Below, one piece after another: positions 62,024 to 64,000 of a DNA stretch of 64,000 nucleotides. This stretch comes from Ancylobacter koreensis (GTDB taxonomy: Bacteria > Pseudomonadota > Alphaproteobacteria > Rhizobiales > Xanthobacteraceae): contig NZ_JALKCG010000001.1 in NCBI RefSeq assembly GCF_023016525.1, positions 744,001-808,000 on the forward strand, read 5' to 3'. The notes beneath the pieces were generated by a model. That model made no database searches and was not told the origin of the DNA. It was given only the letters and a program-made list of their open reading frames with translations. Within the stretch, counting starts at the first letter, position 1; each line of letters begins with the position of its first letter. Made by a program: the position numbers and the translations under genes.

Positions 62024-63415
62024 GTGGCTGGAGATCGCGTCAGGAAGGGGCTGCTCGCCGTCGCGCTGTGCGTCGTCGCGCTGTGCGTCGCCGGCTGGGC
62101 GACGGCGTGCGAGGCGCGTCCGCTGCGGGTCGTAACGTCGTTTCCCCCCTCGATGATCGAGGTCTATCGCAAGGGCTTCCAGTCCGCGCACCCGGACATC
62201 GAGGTCGAGTTCGTCCAGCGCAAGACCACCGCCGCCGTGGCCCAACTCGCCGGCGGCGACCGGCTCGACGCCGACCTGTTCTGGGCCTCGGCGCCCGACG
62301 CCTTCGAGCTGCTGAAGCTGGAGGGCCGGCTCTCGCCGCTCGCCCCGCGCACCACCGGCGCGCCCGCCACCGTCGCCGGCTACCCCGTGAACGACCCGGA
62401 CGGCCATTATCTCGGCTTCGCCCTCTCGGCCTATGGGCTCGCGGTGAACGAGGCCTATCTGGCGCGCCATCGCCTGCCGGTGCCGCGCGGCTGGCGGGAC
62501 CTGACGGCGCCGGTCTATGCCGGCCATGTCGGCGTGTCCTCGCCCTCGCGCTCGGGGACGACGCATCTCGTCGTCGAGGCGCTGCTGCAGTCGGAAGGCT
62601 GGGAGCCAGGCTGGCGCACCTGGCGGCAGATCGGCGGCAACCTCGCCACCGTCACCGCGCGCAGCTTCGGCGTCTCGGCCGGCGTGGCGCGCGGGCGTTT
62701 CGGCATCGGCGTCACCATCGACTTCCTCGCCCAGCCGACGGGGCTCGACGCTGACCCGGTGCGCTTCACCGCGCCGGACCCGGAAATCTTCGCGCCCGCC
62801 AGCATCGCCCTGCTGCGGGAGGCGCGGAACCCCGAGGCCGCCGACGCCTTCGTCGACTTCCTGCTGTCGGTTCCCGGCCAGCTCCTGCTGCTCGACCCGA
62901 CGGTGGGCCGCCAGCCGATCCGGCCGGAATTCTACGCCGAGGGGCGGATCGAGGGACCGAATCCGTTCCAGACCGCCGAGAGCGGCGACGGCTGGCGCTT
63001 CGACGCCGGCCGCTCGGCGGCGCGCTACGAACTGATCAATCTGATGTTCGACGAGCTCGTCACCCTGCGTCTCGCCGAGACCGCGGCGATCTGGCGGACG
63101 GTGAACGAGGTGGAGGCGAGCCTGACGCTGGCGCCGGACGAGACGGCCGCCAAGGCGGCGACGCAGGCGCGTAGCCTGCTCGGCGCCGTACCCTTCGGCG
63201 AAGAGGAGGCGAGCCGCATCGTGGAGGCGACGAAGCTGGCGCGCGTGCCGCGCGGGCTGCAGCCGCCGGAGGCGCAGGCGCGGCTGATGGCGCGGCTGCG
63301 CGACTGGATCGGCGACAATCTCGCCGCCGCCAGGCAGGCGGCCGAAACGGCACGCGCGCGGCTGGTCTCGCTCGGGCGGCTGCCGGAACCGGCGACGGGG
63401 AGCGCGTCGCCGTGA
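62024..63415 (+). CDS. Periplasmic ABC-type binding protein with C-terminal extension (PgtC/AfuA-like)
   Basis: This 463-aa exported protein has a signal peptide (RKGLLAVALCVVALCVAGWA) and an iron/phosphoglycerate-type solute-binding domain to about residue 315: RPLRVVTSFPPSMIEVYRKG, GGDRLDADLFWASAPDAFEL and GVSSPSRSGTTHLVVEALLQ. About 145 residues of helical sequence follow, as in PgtC regulators. GTG at 62024 is chosen because GGAG lies 7 bases upstream and the signal peptide begins at once. No permease or ATPase is nearby; instead the next gene is a sensor kinase, with 4 bp overlap, so it probably hands a ligand to the sensor. Confidence 0.82.
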   Translation: MAGDRVRKGLLAVALCVVALCVAGWATACEARPLRVVTSFPPSMIEVYRKGFQSAHPDIEVEFVQRKTTAAVAQLAGGDRLDADLFWASAPDAFELLKLEGRLSPLAPRTTGAPATVAGYPVNDPDGHYLGFALSAYGLAVNEAYLARHRLPVPRGWRDLTAPVYAGHVGVSSPSRSGTTHLVVEALLQSEGWEPGWRTWRQIGGNLATVTARSFGVSAGVARGRFGIGVTIDFLAQPTGLDADPVRFTAPDPEIFAPASIALLREARNPEAADAFVDFLLSVPGQLLLLDPTVGRQPIRPEFYAEGRIEGPNPFQTAESGDGWRFDAGRSAARYELINLMFDELVTLRLAETAAIWRTVNEVEASLTLAPDETAAKAATQARSLLGAVPFGEEEASRIVEATKLARVPRGLQPPEAQARLMARLRDWIGDNLAAARQAAETARARLVSLGRLPEPATGSASP

Positions 63416-64000
63416 GCCTCCCGGACATGACGGGCGGAATGGGGGAAACCCTCTCGCGCGGCCTGCGCCTCGGCATTGGCGGGCGGCTGCTCGTCGCGTT
63501 CATCGGCGTCGGCGCGCTGGCGGTCGTCGCCTGCGTCGTCGGCTGGCTGTCCTATGCCCGGCTCAGCGCCGAGCTGGAATCCACCGCGCGCGGCCATGTG
63601 CCGGCGCTGGTCTTCGCGGCGCGGCTGTCGGAGGCCGGTGGCAGGCTCACCGCCGCCGCCGCGGAACTTGCCACCGCCGAGCGGCGCGAGGCGCATGCCG
63701 GCGCCATGGCGCGGGCGCGGGCGCGGCTCGACGATCTGCGCGGCCTGCTCGACACCGCGCCCGCCGCCGGCGCGGCGACCGGCTTCGGCGCCCTGCGCCG
63801 GCAGGCGCAGGCGCTCGCCGCCAATCTCGACGCGGTGGACCGGCTGGCGTCGCAGCGCTTCGACATCGAGGCGCGCACCCGCACCATCGTCGAGGAGCTG
63901 CGCTGGCTGCAGGCCGACCTCGTCGACGAGGTCGAGCCGCTGGTCGACGATGCCCGCTTCAACATCCACGCCGCGCTGGATAGGGTCGGCGAGCCGGGCG
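63412..64000 (+). CDS. Sensor histidine kinase, N-terminal part (runs off the right edge)
   Basis: The first 196 codons of a membrane sensor are present. GTG at 63412 overlaps the previous stop (GTGA). A membrane helix at about 24-46 (LLVAFIGVGALAVVACVVGW) is followed by a long periplasmic helical domain (YARLSAELESTARGHVPALV onward), similar to TorS- and PgtB-type sensors that contact binding proteins. Kinase and second membrane helix lie beyond 64000, so the class is provisional. Confidence 0.72.
   Translation, partial: MSLPDMTGGMGETLSRGLRLGIGGRLLVAFIGVGALAVVACVVGWLSYARLSAELESTARGHVPALVFAARLSEAGGRLTAAAAELATAERREAHAGAMARARARLDDLRGLLDTAPAAGAATGFGALRRQAQALAANLDAVDRLASQRFDIEARTRTIVEELRWLQADLVDEVEPLVDDARFNIHAALDRVGEPG

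Overview
The window is GC-rich and alphaproteobacterial in character: the glycerol ABC operon is of the rhizobial glpDSTPQUV type, intergenic palindromic repeats look like those of Hyphomicrobiales, genes overlap tightly (ATGA, GTGA, TGATG junctions), and several gene families are typical of Rhizobiales. A Xanthobacteraceae-like host is a reasonable inference but is not proven. I see no phage, plasmid backbone, CRISPR array, rRNA or tRNA. The picture is a metabolically versatile, soil-type chromosome devoted to uptake and oxidation of small polar carbon and nitrogen compounds.

Layout. 1-2.7 kb: the 5' part of alanine racemase (leaving the window), a divergent Lrp/AsnC regulator, an SDR oxidoreductase and an agmatinase-family ureohydrolase. 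2.8-12.3 kb (minus strand): glycerol catabolism, glpD-glpS-glpT-glpP-glpQ-glpU-glpV and then glpK. 12.8-24.8 kb (plus strand): a CUT1 ABC importer with a small membrane protein, a DhaK-DhaL fusion kinase, and a full set of PTS-type dihydroxyacetone kinase parts (DhaL, DhaM, HPr, enzyme I, DhaK) with an unfamiliar small HTH-like protein. A class III CoA-transferase follows. 26.1-29.4 kb (minus): an AaeA/AaeX/AaeB-type aromatic acid efflux set. 29.6-35.4 kb (minus): a ribose-type (CUT2) ABC importer with a Gfo/Idh dehydrogenase and a TIM-barrel sugar isomerase, preceded by two related palindromic operators. 35.8-38.9 kb: a zinc-less MDR dehydrogenase, a LysR regulator and an M19 dipeptidase. 39.1-40.2 kb: rpsU, a cold-shock gene with a good promoter and terminator, and a small basic protein. 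40.3-44.0 kb (minus): a NitT/TauT ABC importer with an acetamidase/formamidase. 44.3 kb: an orphan IS3 OrfA-like gene. 45.1-51.6 kb (plus): urtABCDE plus a second formamidase-family enzyme, i.e. urea or short-chain amide uptake and hydrolysis. 52.5-58.5 kb (plus): a signalling operon of hybrid kinase, CheR, CheB and a receiver-HWE kinase. 58.5-61.7 kb (minus): bhcB-bhcC-bhcD, three of the four beta-hydroxyaspartate-cycle enzymes for glyoxylate assimilation. 62.0-64 kb: a PgtC-like binding protein and the start of a sensor kinase.

How the parts work together. Glycerol enters by GlpSTPQUV and is converted to DHAP by GlpK and GlpD. The neighbouring operon appears to import a related triose or short ketose and to phosphorylate it either with ATP (DhaKL fusion) or with PEP (EI-HPr-DhaM-DhaL-DhaK), so both routes would meet at DHAP. 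The Urt and NitT/TauT systems bring in urea- or amide-like nitrogen, hydrolysed by two formamidase/acetamidase paralogues. The bhc genes would feed C2 compounds into oxaloacetate.

The most notable observations are the complementary degeneracy of the two glycerol ABC ATPases (one lacks the switch histidine, the other the LSGGQ motif), the ABC/ATP-kinase/PTS dihydroxyacetone supercluster with its uncharacterised HTH-like protein and 12-bp tandem repeat, the bhcA-less beta-hydroxyaspartate cluster, and the paired operators upstream of the sugar operon. Starts were chosen by reading ribosome-binding sites and family N-termini by eye. No database search was run.
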